Source: Deltaproteobacteria bacterium (GTDB lineage Bacteria > Bdellovibrionota_B > Oligoflexia > Oligoflexales > Bog-1112). Taken from it: a stretch of DNA of 39,224 nt. The DNA lies in contig JACKAG010000018.1 in assembly GCA_020635195.1 (NCBI GenBank), positions 1-39,224 on the forward strand. Reading direction: 5' to 3'. Below the pieces are notes generated by a model. The model was not told where the DNA came from, did no database searches, and saw only the letters and a list, made by a program, of their open reading frames with translations. Below are positions 24,110-32,060 of the stretch, piece after piece (within the stretch, counting starts at the first letter, position 1; every line of letters begins with the position of its first letter). The position numbers were made by a program, and so were the translations under genes.

Positions 24110-26878
24110 ATGAGTGAGCAAGTCAAATCAGCGCTTGAATTGACGCAAGATTTTCTCGATTTTGCCCAGTCCAGAGGAATGACGATTACCGATCCTATTT
24201 TTAATGGTAACTTCCAAAGATTTCAGGGTAAATCTGGTGATTCCGGCTGGTATATAGGCAGCTCCCTGGTGAACTCAAGGGGCTACTGCTTCCTTTGCGT
24301 GAACTTTGGCGACTGGGTTGATGGGTCTCATTATACCTTTACGCCGACCATGAAGATGAGTCGTGAAGACCGTAAGGAGATAAAATTCCTTACGGAGAAA
24401 GCAAGGGAAGAAAATGAAAAACAGAAAGAAAAGGCAAGAGCAGAAGCTGCCAGGAAAGCAGCGCAGATGTTCAGTTCCCTGCCTGATGCTTTAACCCATA
24501 CTTATCTGGAAAACAAGAAGGTCAGAGCTCATGGGCTGAAGCGTTGCGGTGAGTCTTTGATGATCCCCATGCGTACTGTTACGGGCGAGATTACCGGCGC
24601 CCAGTTCATTGATGCTGACGGGGAAAAGCGATTTATAACCGGCCAGCAAACCATGGGGGCAATGTTTATACTGGGGAACCTTGATGACGCTTCAGAGGCT
24701 TTTCTTTGTGAGGGCTACGCTACAGGCGCCACCATTTTTGAGCATATAAAGACGCCTGCGGTTTGTGCTTTCAGTGCTAATAATCTTCCTTTAGTAGCCA
24801 AAGCTTTGAAATCTGCCTACCCTAAAGTTATCTTCAGAGTAGCCGGAGACGATGACTGGATGACTGAAGGGAACTCCGGAGAAACTAAGGCGATAGAAGC
24901 TTCTCGGAGTCTCGGGACTCGTGCGATTTTCCCGGTCTTTCAGAAAAAAGATGGGAAAAGTACCACCGATTTTAATGATCTTTTTGTGAGAGAGGGAGCA
25001 GAAGCCCTTAAAAGGGCTATCAACGGAGCTGGTGATGCAGCAACGTATTCCTCGCTCGGGACAGGCGGAGAATACCATTATTTTCTGAGCTGGATCAATA
25101 ACACAGTTTTGCGTTTTCGATCTTTCAGCCCTGACAATATCCTTCAGCTGATGGACTTGGATCAGCTGGAACGCCTTTGCCCGGATGATAAAGGAGGAGT
25201 TAACTGGAACCACGCGAAAGCGTTGGTGATTTCCGAGTCTCTGCGTCGGGGAACATTTTCTCCCCGTAAAATTCGCGGAGTAGGGACCTGGAAAGATGGT
25301 GATTCCGTGGTGGTTAATACCGGTAACAATCTGGTCGTGAATGGAAATATCAGAAGAATGACCGCGTTTGACAGTCGTTTCACTTACGTTACGTCGCAAA
25401 ATAGTTTCTCAATTTCAGATAATCCGCTTTCAGTTGATGAATGCGGAAATCTCCTGGATGCTGTGGGTCTTTTTGCCTGGGAAAGCCAGGACAGTGTGGC
25501 GCTGTTGGCCGGCTGGATAGCCATAGCAAGGATCGCCGGAGCCTTACCAATTCGCCCGCATGTATGGATTACCGCCGGAGAAGGTGGCGGCAAGTCCACT
25601 CTGTTTGAAGGAATAATCATGAAGGCTCTCGGAGGGGACGAGGGTTTTCTGGCGGCTCAGGGACAGACAACAGCCGCTGGAATCCGCCAGACCCTGAAAG
25701 GCGATTCTCTTCCGGTTATCTATGATGAATTCGAGACAGAGGCAAATAATAGTATTCAAAAAGGTGTAATTGAGCTGATCCGGCAATCATGGTCGATGAG
25801 CCGTGCGAAAATATATAAAGGAACCTCAGACGGGACAGCCATGGACTTTGATCCTCAGTTTTGTGCATTGGTTTCCAGTATCAAGGTTCACCTCGAAAAT
25901 GCCCAGGATCAGGGTCGTTTCTCTGTTCTGGAATTAAACCGCCACAACAGCGACCCTCAGCAGGCTGCACGAATTGCAGATGTCTGTAAGAAAATGACTC
26001 CTGAATATGGTCATCGGCTGTTTGCCAGATCCATCGCTCGGGTTGACATTATTCTGAAATCTTACGAGACCTTTAAAAGAGTCATTACAGAAATGGGACA
26101 TACGTCAAGGCTTGCCGATCAGGTGGGAATGTTGCTGGCTGGTTATTATAGTCTGATTTCTGACAATGCTCCGGATGGAGGCCGGGCCAGGGATATTTGT
26201 CTGAAGCTGGATCTTTTCACAGAGCCGGAACTCACGAACACGGAGAGAGATGAAGAGCTGTGCTTGCAGCATCTTCTCAGTACCAAAGTCAGATATACTA
26301 TTGACAGCAATGATGGAACTTCGATCAGAGAGTCGTCGGTAAGCTCGTTAATCGGCGGCACGGCCGAGGAGCAAAAGCAGCTTGAAAACTTCGGGATGCG
26401 TATAAAAATCTATGATGGGGGGGTAGTCTATCTTGCAGTCGCAAACAGTCATACTGAGCTGGCCAGGATATTTCAGAATTCCCACTGGAAGAACTGGAAC
26501 CACTCCCTTAGAAGAATTCCGGGGGCAAAAAAGCGAAAAACTGCTTTTATGAATGGGCGTAATGTCCTTTCAGTTTATCTCCCTTTGGAGAAAATAATCT
26601 GTGTGGAAAAAACTGTTACACTTGCTCCGGAGCAGTCTGGCACTGTAGAGAGTTGGGTCACCAAGTATCAGGCAGAATATGCGGATGCCAAGTTTCCGCC
26701 AGGAACTGAACTCCAGGTTGTCAGGAACATTTTTAATTGTTACGATATGGAAAGGGATGAGCGCATCGGCTTCTCCCGACAGTTGCAGCGAAATCCGGAA
26801 TTGCTTGTTGTAAAATTGGGTGGCAGGTATCGCACTATCTCACCTGCAGACATTGAATCCTCACTCAAAATAATCTAA
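24110..26878 (+). CDS. phage replication primase-helicase (TOPRIM + DUF927-like ATPase)
   Basis: A 922-residue replication protein; ATG at 24110 with GGAG 7 nt upstream. The N-terminus has a small Cys pair (YCFLC) and a Lys/Glu coiled coil (about 85-125). TOPRIM primase: AFLCEGYATGATIFEH (about 197-212), VAGDDDWM and TTDFNDLF. C-terminal ATPase of the DUF927/D5-like kind: Walker A WITAGEGGGKSTLFEG (about 484-499) and Walker B LPVIYDEFE (about 533-541). This primase-helicase order is like phage P4 alpha and satellite replication proteins. It lies between phased repeats and a TGAATCA iteron array, a likely origin. It is a second initiator besides RepA. Confidence 0.85.
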   Translation: MSEQVKSALELTQDFLDFAQSRGMTITDPIFNGNFQRFQGKSGDSGWYIGSSLVNSRGYCFLCVNFGDWVDGSHYTFTPTMKMSREDRKEIKFLTEKAREENEKQKEKARAEAARKAAQMFSSLPDALTHTYLENKKVRAHGLKRCGESLMIPMRTVTGEITGAQFIDADGEKRFITGQQTMGAMFILGNLDDASEAFLCEGYATGATIFEHIKTPAVCAFSANNLPLVAKALKSAYPKVIFRVAGDDDWMTEGNSGETKAIEASRSLGTRAIFPVFQKKDGKSTTDFNDLFVREGAEALKRAINGAGDAATYSSLGTGGEYHYFLSWINNTVLRFRSFSPDNILQLMDLDQLERLCPDDKGGVNWNHAKALVISESLRRGTFSPRKIRGVGTWKDGDSVVVNTGNNLVVNGNIRRMTAFDSRFTYVTSQNSFSISDNPLSVDECGNLLDAVGLFAWESQDSVALLAGWIAIARIAGALPIRPHVWITAGEGGGKSTLFEGIIMKALGGDEGFLAAQGQTTAAGIRQTLKGDSLPVIYDEFETEANNSIQKGVIELIRQSWSMSRAKIYKGTSDGTAMDFDPQFCALVSSIKVHLENAQDQGRFSVLELNRHNSDPQQAARIADVCKKMTPEYGHRLFARSIARVDIILKSYETFKRVITEMGHTSRLADQVGMLLAGYYSLISDNAPDGGRARDICLKLDLFTEPELTNTERDEELCLQHLLSTKVRYTIDSNDGTSIRESSVSSLIGGTAEEQKQLENFGMRIKIYDGGVVYLAVANSHTELARIFQNSHWKNWNHSLRRIPGAKKRKTAFMNGRNVLSVYLPLEKIICVEKTVTLAPEQSGTVESWVTKYQAEYADAKFPPGTELQVVRNIFNCYDMERDERIGFSRQLQRNPELLVVKLGGRYRTISPADIESSLKII

Positions 26879-26911
26879 AGACTGTCGACCTTCCGCCAAA
26901 ACACCGAAAAG

Positions 26912-27274
26912 TGAATCACTGAATCAGCAGTGAATCGCCCTTCTGAATCAGTCATTTTCTGTATTAAATCAATAGACTACGTCGAAGTGAATCACTGAAT
27001 CACTATTTCAGAATCTCCTTATATAGAGAGATAAAAAATAAATCATTTGTATTCCGGAGAGAAGATACTGGTACTTAATTATTTCCAATTCTCTACTTAC
27101 TATATATATAATCTATTTTTCTGATTCAATGATAGATATATAGTATATAATAGCTTGAAAATATTAAAAAAAACAGTGAATCACCCTCTGATTCACTTGA
27201 TTTGTAATCTATTGATATAACAACGGAAAAGGTGAATCATCCTTTTGATTCATTATTGATTCATTATTGATTCA
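26912..27274. repeat. TGAATCA iteron array in AT-rich gap, candidate origin
   Basis: No gene lies between 26879 and 27432. TGAATCA, in either orientation, occurs at 26912, 26920, 26931 (one mismatch), 26944, 26988, 26996, 27122, 27177, 27189, 27233, 27246, 27257 and 27268. The copies at 27122, 27189 and the last three are inverted, and the last three are spaced by exactly 11 bp. Between the two groups is a very AT-rich stretch (27030-27170). Iterons flanking an AT-rich core beside a primase-helicase gene are the usual form of a replication origin. Confidence 0.75.
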
Positions 27275-27327
27275 TTCTGAGCACTTCAGTAGTAGGTTGA
27301 TGTTATTTTTATTGGAAAGATCACGTT

Positions 27328-27367
27328 ATAACAACAAGTTACAAGAAAGCGTTCGGTTCAACCGAAC
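27328..27367. promoter_or_regulatory. duplicated 40-bp operator, copy B
   Basis: Contains GTTCGGTT-C-AACCGAAC (27351-27367) and the same 23-bp left flank as copy A at 23217-23256; six differences in 40 bp. It lies 65 bp before the small membrane-protein gene that opens the recombination operon. Confidence 0.6.
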
Positions 27368-27432
27368 TTTTGCAGCTTTGGGGGCTGGCTCTGTCTACCC
27401 TTCTCCTGAACGGAACATTTCAGGAGGAAACA

Positions 27433-27690
27433 ATGGAACAACTCAGCGTCTGGATTCTTTCACAGTTATCTGCACACCCTTATTTTGCAATTGCAATCAG
27501 CGGAGTGGGTACGGCTCGCCTGCTCATCCCTCCGGTGATTAACCTGCTCAAGGCAGCTGTCAATGCCACAGCGACCAAAAAAGATGATGAGCTGCTTGAT
27601 CAGGCTTTGTCATCCGCAGCATGGAACAACACTCTTAATGTCATGGAGTGGCTCACTTCAATCAAGGACATCCAGAAATTGAGGAAGTAG
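27433..27690 (+). CDS. small membrane protein at head of recombination operon
   Basis: An 85-residue protein; ATG at 27433 behind CAGGAGG. A hydrophobic segment spans about 15-40 (HPYFAIAISGVGTARLLIPP), followed by an amphipathic Ala-rich helix and a basic end. Family unknown; a small holin-like or membrane-anchoring protein are options. It lies just downstream of operator copy B and 7 nt before the nuclease gene, so it is probably the first gene of the early recombination operon. Confidence 0.55.
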   Translation: MEQLSVWILSQLSAHPYFAIAISGVGTARLLIPPVINLLKAAVNATATKKDDELLDQALSSAAWNNTLNVMEWLTSIKDIQKLRK

Positions 27691-27697
27691 GTGCAGC

Positions 27698-28582
27698 ATG
27701 ACAAAAGAGGAAAAAATCAGCATAGAGGCGTATCACGCTCTGACAGATATCCCGTCTAAGACGGGACTGTCTATGCTTCTTGATCGTCCGTCAACCTACC
27801 GGAAGTACTTTCTTGACCCGCCGGAAACACGGGAAACTTTCCCCGTCTCAAAGTCTCTCCGGGAGGGGGAGGCAGTGCATGTTCTGACTCTGGAACCGGA
27901 AACGTGGGACGAGCGTTACATGGTGACAGCAGCCAACAGCCGGGCAGCCAAAGCGTTTCAGGACCCTGCTCGGGACAACCCGGATAAGACCTGCCTGACC
28001 ATTCCGGAATATGACAATGTCCGGAGGATGGCGGACGCTCTTCTGGATGATCCTAAATCCCGTATGTATCTCGACCTGAGAGGGGAGCCGGAAAAGTCGT
28101 TTTTCTACCGGGACCCGGAAACCGGCATTGATCTGAAAGCCAGGCCGGATTTTATCAGCTCGGATTCGGTCTGTGTGGTGGATATCAAGACCACCCGGGA
28201 CCTTTCCCCTCACCAGTTCACCCGGGATGCGGACAACTTCAAGTACTGGCTTTCCCCGGAGCTGATTTTTAACGCAGTAGAGGCCGTGAGGGGCGTTCGC
28301 CCTCAGGCTTATGTCTTTCTCTGTGTGGAAAACAACGGGGATAAGCGTCCGGATACTGAAGTCTATTTTGCCGATGCGGACTTTGTCGAACTGGGGCACA
28401 GAAAGCTCAGGGAAGCGCTCAGGATCCTCAAAGCCTGCCGGAAAGCCAACCGCTGGCCGGTATCCGGACTTAATCCGGCATCTCTCGGACTGCCGGCCTG
28501 GCGAATGAAAGAGCTGGAGATGATGCGGGAGTCTGACGCGGAAGCAGGGAGGGCTTATGACAGTCTCAGACATGCCATCTGA
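27698..28582 (+). CDS. RecE-like PD-(D/E)xK exonuclease
   Basis: A 294-residue nuclease of the PD-(D/E)xK superfamily, resembling the DUF3799/RecE C-terminal exonuclease group. The N-terminal SLREGEAVHVLTLEPE is typical of these phage exonucleases (an active-site His and Glu in a helix). The metal-binding core is LKARPDFI with Asp (about 150), then VCVVDIKTTRD with the catalytic D-x-K (about 160-165). Later RPQAYVFLCVEN fits the conserved Gln-Tyr motif. It would degrade one DNA strand to give 3' overhangs for the ERF annealing protein encoded next. The genes overlap by 26 nt. Confidence 0.85.
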   Translation: MTKEEKISIEAYHALTDIPSKTGLSMLLDRPSTYRKYFLDPPETRETFPVSKSLREGEAVHVLTLEPETWDERYMVTAANSRAAKAFQDPARDNPDKTCLTIPEYDNVRRMADALLDDPKSRMYLDLRGEPEKSFFYRDPETGIDLKARPDFISSDSVCVVDIKTTRDLSPHQFTRDADNFKYWLSPELIFNAVEAVRGVRPQAYVFLCVENNGDKRPDTEVYFADADFVELGHRKLREALRILKACRKANRWPVSGLNPASLGLPAWRMKELEMMRESDAEAGRAYDSLRHAI

Positions 28583-29084
28583 GGGAGAAAAGAAAAAGAG
28601 AGGGTCAGGACTCATGTCTGCCCTTCTGGCCGCTCAGCAGTCTATTGGAGGTGTCAGACGCGAGAAGGTCAACAGCTTCGGCAAATATACTTATGCATCC
28701 AGCGAGAATCTTGTGTCCGCCGCCAGGCGGGCCCTGATCCTCAACGGAATTGTTGCCGGTCGCAGGGGCTGGAGCTACGAAGTCCGGGCGCTTCCGGGGG
28801 GAGAAAACGAAGAACGAACGGAGATGATTTCTGTGCGCTCCACGTTCTTCCTTCACCATGCGGCATCCGGGGAAAGTCTGGAGCAGCAGACTGAATTCCC
28901 GGCGCTGGTAAGAAAACAGATTCCGGAAGATAAGGCCGTGGCTGCCTCTCTGACCACAGCTCTGGCTTACTGGCTGCGGGATATCCTTCTGCTGCCCCGG
29001 ATTGATGAGGCGGAAAGCATGAACAAAAGGAATGACAGCGGGGACAGAATTGCCGCTCTGCATAAACAGATTTCAGGAAGGTGA
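28557..29084 (+). CDS. erf: ERF-family single-strand annealing protein
   Basis: A 175-residue recombinase of the ERF family. NSFGKYTYASSENLVSAARR (about 40-59), then GIVAGRRGWSYEV, then PEDKAVAASLTTALAYWLRD with LLLPRID (about 125-152) are family features. It anneals complementary single strands made by the exonuclease upstream. ATG 28557 lies within the exonuclease gene behind GGGAGGG with short spacing; an in-frame ATG at 28614 is also possible. The following SSB gene starts 3 nt after its stop. Together these form a Red-like recombination module. Confidence 0.85.
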   Translation: MTVSDMPSEGEKKKRGSGLMSALLAAQQSIGGVRREKVNSFGKYTYASSENLVSAARRALILNGIVAGRRGWSYEVRALPGGENEERTEMISVRSTFFLHHAASGESLEQQTEFPALVRKQIPEDKAVAASLTTALAYWLRDILLLPRIDEAESMNKRNDSGDRIAALHKQISGR

Positions 29085-29087
29085 AGC

Positions 29088-29471
29088 ATGGGAATCAATG
29101 CGTATTTTCTCGGACATCTCGGGCGCCCTGCTGAGATAAAGCAGACGGAAAAAGGGGTGGTTGCTGTGTTCTCTGTCGCAGTAGCCGGGCAGCAGAAAGA
29201 TGATACTGAGTGGCTTGAGTGCTGCTTTTTCGGCGAAAGGGCCAGAAAAGTGGCGCCGTTTCTTGGTAAGGGCAGCCAGGTCATGGTGAGTGGCCTGCTG
29301 AAAAAAGAGATATTCACCCGGAAGAATGGTCAGACGGCCTGTCAGCTGAAGGTGCTTGTAAGGGGTCTTGAGTTCTGCGGGCAGGCGAAAAAGGAGGAAC
29401 GGGCTCAGCCACAGGCTCCGGCAGTTGCTCAGAATTATTCCGCTGCATCCATAAATGATCTGCCTTTCTGA
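29088..29471 (+). CDS. ssb: single-stranded DNA-binding protein
   Basis: A 127-residue SSB. OB fold about 1-100: INAYFLGHLGRPAEI, VAVFSVAVAG, WLECCFFGERARKVAPFLGKGSQVMV, then a linker rich in Gln/Ala/Pro and the acidic-hydrophobic tip INDLPF, which in SSBs recruits repair and replication enzymes. ATG at 29088 follows GGAAGG. It protects single strands during recombination and replication and probably partners with ERF and the exonuclease encoded upstream. The OB domain has C-C in place of usual residues in WLECCFFG; not a concern. Confidence 0.92.
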   Translation: MGINAYFLGHLGRPAEIKQTEKGVVAVFSVAVAGQQKDDTEWLECCFFGERARKVAPFLGKGSQVMVSGLLKKEIFTRKNGQTACQLKVLVRGLEFCGQAKKEERAQPQAPAVAQNYSAASINDLPF

Positions 29472-29485
29472 CAGGGAGTACGCAT

Positions 29486-29827
29486 ATGAAAACAGCAAGT
29501 GCCAAAGCCAAGGGCAGACGAGCAGCCGCAGAGGTGCGGGAGATTCTTTTGAAGACTTTTCCTGAGCTTTACGGGGATGATATCCGGGTGACTCCTTCCG
29601 GGGTAAAGGGTGAGGATCTGCAGTTAAGCCCCAGAGCCCGGGAGATTCTTCCCTTTTCTTTTGAGCTGAAAAACAAGGAAAGGCTGAATATCTGGGACAC
29701 CATGGAGCAGGCCCGGACTCACACAAAAGACAATGGCCACAGACCGGTAGCGATCTTCAGACGAAACCGGACCCCGTTTCATGTCTGCATGGAGCTGGGG
29801 GATTTTCTCTGGCTGCTTACGGGGTGA
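29486..29827 (+). CDS. small PD-(D/E)xK nuclease, possibly Holliday-junction resolving
   Basis: A 113-residue nuclease-like protein. Key residues: the N-terminal helix with Glu (AAAEVREILL), then GVKGEDLQLSPRAR with Asp (about 49), PFSFELKNKE with the E-x-K pair (about 62-64) and WDTMEQA with a Gln in the next helix. RRNRTPF follows. This is the pattern of small phage PD-(D/E)xK enzymes found beside recombination genes, often called Holliday-junction resolvase-like. ATG at 29486 follows CAGGGAG. It closes the recombination cassette. Substrate not proven from sequence. Confidence 0.7.
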   Translation: MKTASAKAKGRRAAAEVREILLKTFPELYGDDIRVTPSGVKGEDLQLSPRAREILPFSFELKNKERLNIWDTMEQARTHTKDNGHRPVAIFRRNRTPFHVCMELGDFLWLLTG

Positions 29828-29830
29828 CAG

Positions 29831-30022
29831 ATGGATCTGCAAAGCCTTGATACAAAAATTCTCGGGGCATCTCTGTCCGTGCTGATTTTCATCCTCTATC
29901 ACGAAATTCAGCAGCTCAATGAAGCCCAGAGAAGAACAGAAGAAACCCTGAGAGAAGTACTTTACCGACTGGAGGAAAGATATGAACACAGGCCGCAGGT
30001 GCATAAAAGAGCTGGAACATGA
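29831..30022 (+). CDS. small single-pass membrane protein with coiled coil
   Basis: A 63-residue protein starting at the ATG at 29831, 3 nt after the nuclease stop. A membrane segment about 9-24 (KILGASLSVLIFILYH) is followed by a charged coiled coil (QQLNEAQRRTEETLREVLYR). The topology is like that of short phage membrane proteins, such as Rz-like or spanin-related, but no lipobox or partner is visible. Its end overlaps the start of the double-HTH gene by 41 nt in another frame. Function unknown. Confidence 0.5.
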   Translation: MDLQSLDTKILGASLSVLIFILYHEIQQLNEAQRRTEETLREVLYRLEERYEHRPQVHKRAGT

Positions 30023-30479
30023 AGCCGAGCAGGCAGGAATCAGGCTGTCAGATGCTTTTTTGCTGGCTGGTATTCATCCCTGCAATATATCCCGGTGGCG
30101 TAATGCGATGAAGACCCGCCCAAGGGAAAAAAACTTAAGCGCTGTGAAAAAAGCCCTGTCCATTCTCAGCGAAAGAAAACCCTGCCCCCCGCAGGATGTT
30201 CCGCCCCTGACGGAGTATTCCTGTGTGAGCTTTGGGTATACGCTGACGATTCTCAGGCGAGCGCAGGGCTTAACTCCCAGAAAAGTGGCGGAATTTTTAG
30301 GAGTCAGCCGGGAGCATCTGGAAGCGATAGAGACCGGGGCAGAGCTGCCTGATATCTGCCTGACCAGGAAGCTTGCCGAAATCCTGGGATGTTCTCTGAA
30401 GTATCTGACAGTCCACCACATCCGGGATCAGCTCCGCAGATCCGGCCTGAAGTTAGAGGGCAGGATCAGAGTGGCGTGA
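29982..30479 (+). CDS. double helix-turn-helix transcription regulator
   Basis: A 165-residue regulator with two DNA-binding domains. The first (about 8-60; AGIHPCNISRWRNAMKTRPR, then KNLSAVKKAL) matches the small HTH protein at 23387. The second is a classic XRE domain (about 80-135; LTILRRAQGLTPRKVAEFLG, then SREHLEAIETGAELPD). ATG at 29982 behind GGAGG. As the last gene of the early operon it could activate late genes. Its stop abuts the stop of the first ankyrin gene, and its last 31 nt recur inside the ankyrin array, so its 3' end took part in the duplications. Confidence 0.75.
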   Translation: MNTGRRCIKELEHEAEQAGIRLSDAFLLAGIHPCNISRWRNAMKTRPREKNLSAVKKALSILSERKPCPPQDVPPLTEYSCVSFGYTLTILRRAQGLTPRKVAEFLGVSREHLEAIETGAELPDICLTRKLAEILGCSLKYLTVHHIRDQLRRSGLKLEGRIRVA

Positions 30480-31247
30480 TTACTTGGTTGCTCCAAGGAT
30501 TTCGAGATATTGTACGATTTCTGTGCGTGCGTATGCTCTTGCCAGAGAGAGGGGGGTTCTGCCAGTATAATCTTTCTCATTAACATCCGCCCCGCATTCT
30601 GAGACGAGACATTTAACGACCTCTAAGTGCCCCTCTCTTGCTGCTTCATGGAGGGGTGTCTTTCTGCCATAGTTGTCAGCCTGATTATTAACATCCGCCC
30701 CGTTTGTCACGAGAAATTTAACGATATCTCTGTGCCCATATTCTGCTGCCAAAAGGAGTGGTGTCTCGTTATATCCGTTTTTCTGATTAACATCCGCCTT
30801 GCCATCTGTGACGAGACATTTAACGACCTCTAAGTTCCCATGTTTCGCGGCTAAATGGAGGGGGCTCTTGCCATTACAGTGAGCCGCATTAACATCCGCC
30901 TTACCATCTGTGACGAGACATTTAACGACCTCTAAGTGCCCATTCATCGCTGCCTCATAGAGGGGTGTCCAGCCATATGTGTCAGCCTTATTAACATCCG
31001 CCCCACAATCTTTGACGAGAAATTGAACGATCTTTAAGTGCCCATTTGCTACTGCCCAATAGAGGGGTGTCCTGTCAACTTTGTCTTTCTTATAAAAATC
31101 TGCCCCGTTTTCTACGAGACATTGCACAGTCTCAAAATGACCGTATTTTGCAGCTTCAATGAGGGGAGTTGAGCCTGCTGGAATATAAACGCCAAAAGCC
31201 AGACTGCTCTGTAATGCCATAATTAAACAAAGTACTTTAAATCTCAT
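30480..31247 (-). CDS. secreted ankyrin-repeat protein (unit 1)
   Basis: A 255-residue protein. Sec signal peptide MRFKVLCLIMALQSSLAFG (cleaved near 19), followed by seven ankyrin repeats of about 33 residues with TPLxxAA...GHxxxVxxL cores and ADVN turns (GSTPLIEAAKYGHFETVQCL is the first). It ends YLEILGATK, without a CaaX-like tail. Ankyrin repeats bind proteins and in bacterial symbionts and pathogens often act on host proteins. It is the last unit of a leftward array, facing the double-HTH gene with no gap between the stops. Ribosome-binding site AAAGGA. Target unknown. Confidence 0.9.
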   Translation of the reverse strand: MRFKVLCLIMALQSSLAFGVYIPAGSTPLIEAAKYGHFETVQCLVENGADFYKKDKVDRTPLYWAVANGHLKIVQFLVKDCGADVNKADTYGWTPLYEAAMNGHLEVVKCLVTDGKADVNAAHCNGKSPLHLAAKHGNLEVVKCLVTDGKADVNQKNGYNETPLLLAAEYGHRDIVKFLVTNGADVNNQADNYGRKTPLHEAAREGHLEVVKCLVSECGADVNEKDYTGRTPLSLARAYARTEIVQYLEILGATK

Positions 31248-31349
31248 GTGTTAATCCTTTATGTGGAATATGTTTTACCAGCTCCGAGATTGCTGGGGGT
31301 ATATCAAAAGCCCGGCGGGCATGTCCACCGGCTGCGGAAATGATCTGTG
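31248..31349. repeat. ankyrin-unit spacer, copy 1
   Basis: A 102-bp spacer upstream of unit 1, nearly identical to 33263-33364 upstream of unit 4 (two adjacent differences). Both include TGCTGGGGGTATATCAAAAG and, read leftward, a GC-rich GCCCGCCGGGC hairpin followed by TTTT, which may end transcription of the preceding unit. Shorter, more diverged versions lie at 32450-32520 and 31900-31960. Confidence 0.8.
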
Positions 31350-31394
31350 TTTTTAGATTGTTGTGAGGGGTGGGGCAGGATCAGAGTGGCTTGA

Positions 31395-31850
31395 TCAGCC
31401 TCGTGCTCCATTCTCTCGGAGATATTTAGCCAGTGCATGGTGCTTATGGAACTCTGCCAGATAGAGAGGCGTACGTTTCTCATTGTCAGCCGTATTCACG
31501 TTTATCTTGCAGTCTTTGACGAGAAATTTAGCAATCTCTGTTCGTCCTTTAAATGCCGCGTAATGGATCGCTTCCCATCCATCTTTATCAGTCTGCTTAA
31601 TGTCTGCCTTGCAATCGTTGATGAGAGATTTAACCACGTCTAAGCGTCCGTGAAACACAGCGTAATGAAGGGGAGCCATTCCGTCATTGTCTTTATGGTT
31701 AACATCCGCTTTTTCATTGATAAGACGTTTCACGTCTTCCACATGACCCAGTTTTACAGCTTCAATAAGGGGGATTTGTGAAGTGCCAGCCTTCCCAAAA
31801 GCCAGGCCGCTGTGTAATGCTACAACTAAAGAAATTGCTTTAATTTTCAT
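31395..31850 (-). CDS. secreted ankyrin-repeat protein (unit 2)
   Basis: A 151-residue protein with signal peptide MKIKAISLVVALHSGLAFG, a diverged version of that in the other units, and four ankyrin repeats (IPLIEAVKLGHVEDVKRLI, MAPLHYAVFHGRLDVVKSLI, WEAIHYAAFKGRTEIAKFLV and a last one with TPLYLAEFHKHHALAKYL). It ends RENGARG. It is the most diverged member of the array by sequence and has a more diverged upstream spacer (31851-32050), so it split off earlier than the others. Leader AAAGAGAT. Role as for other exported ankyrin proteins: inferred host-protein binding. Confidence 0.88.
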   Translation of the reverse strand: MKIKAISLVVALHSGLAFGKAGTSQIPLIEAVKLGHVEDVKRLINEKADVNHKDNDGMAPLHYAVFHGRLDVVKSLINDCKADIKQTDKDGWEAIHYAAFKGRTEIAKFLVKDCKINVNTADNEKRTPLYLAEFHKHHALAKYLRENGARG

Positions 31851-32060
31851 ATTAGATCTCTTTATCTGAAAGGTTTTACTTGTCTACGGAATAGCATCAG
31901 GTCCTGAAAAACCAGCTCCGAAATTGCGGGGAGTATATCAAAAATGAGGAAGGTATGTCCACAGGATTGTTGAAATAATCTGTAATTTTTTAGATAGTTG
32001 CTCAGGAAAGACCTGAAGTCAGAGGGGCAGGGTCAGAGCAGCTTGATCTGGTTCGGATTT

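Noticed and set aside
26912..27274. CRISPR-like direct repeats
   Set aside because: Units are 7-8 bp in both orientations with irregular spacing, which fits iterons.
27848..28615. Long leftward ORF of 255 codons opposite the exonuclease gene
   Set aside because: It is an antisense shadow: the rightward exonuclease and ERF frames have recognisable motifs, and this one has none.
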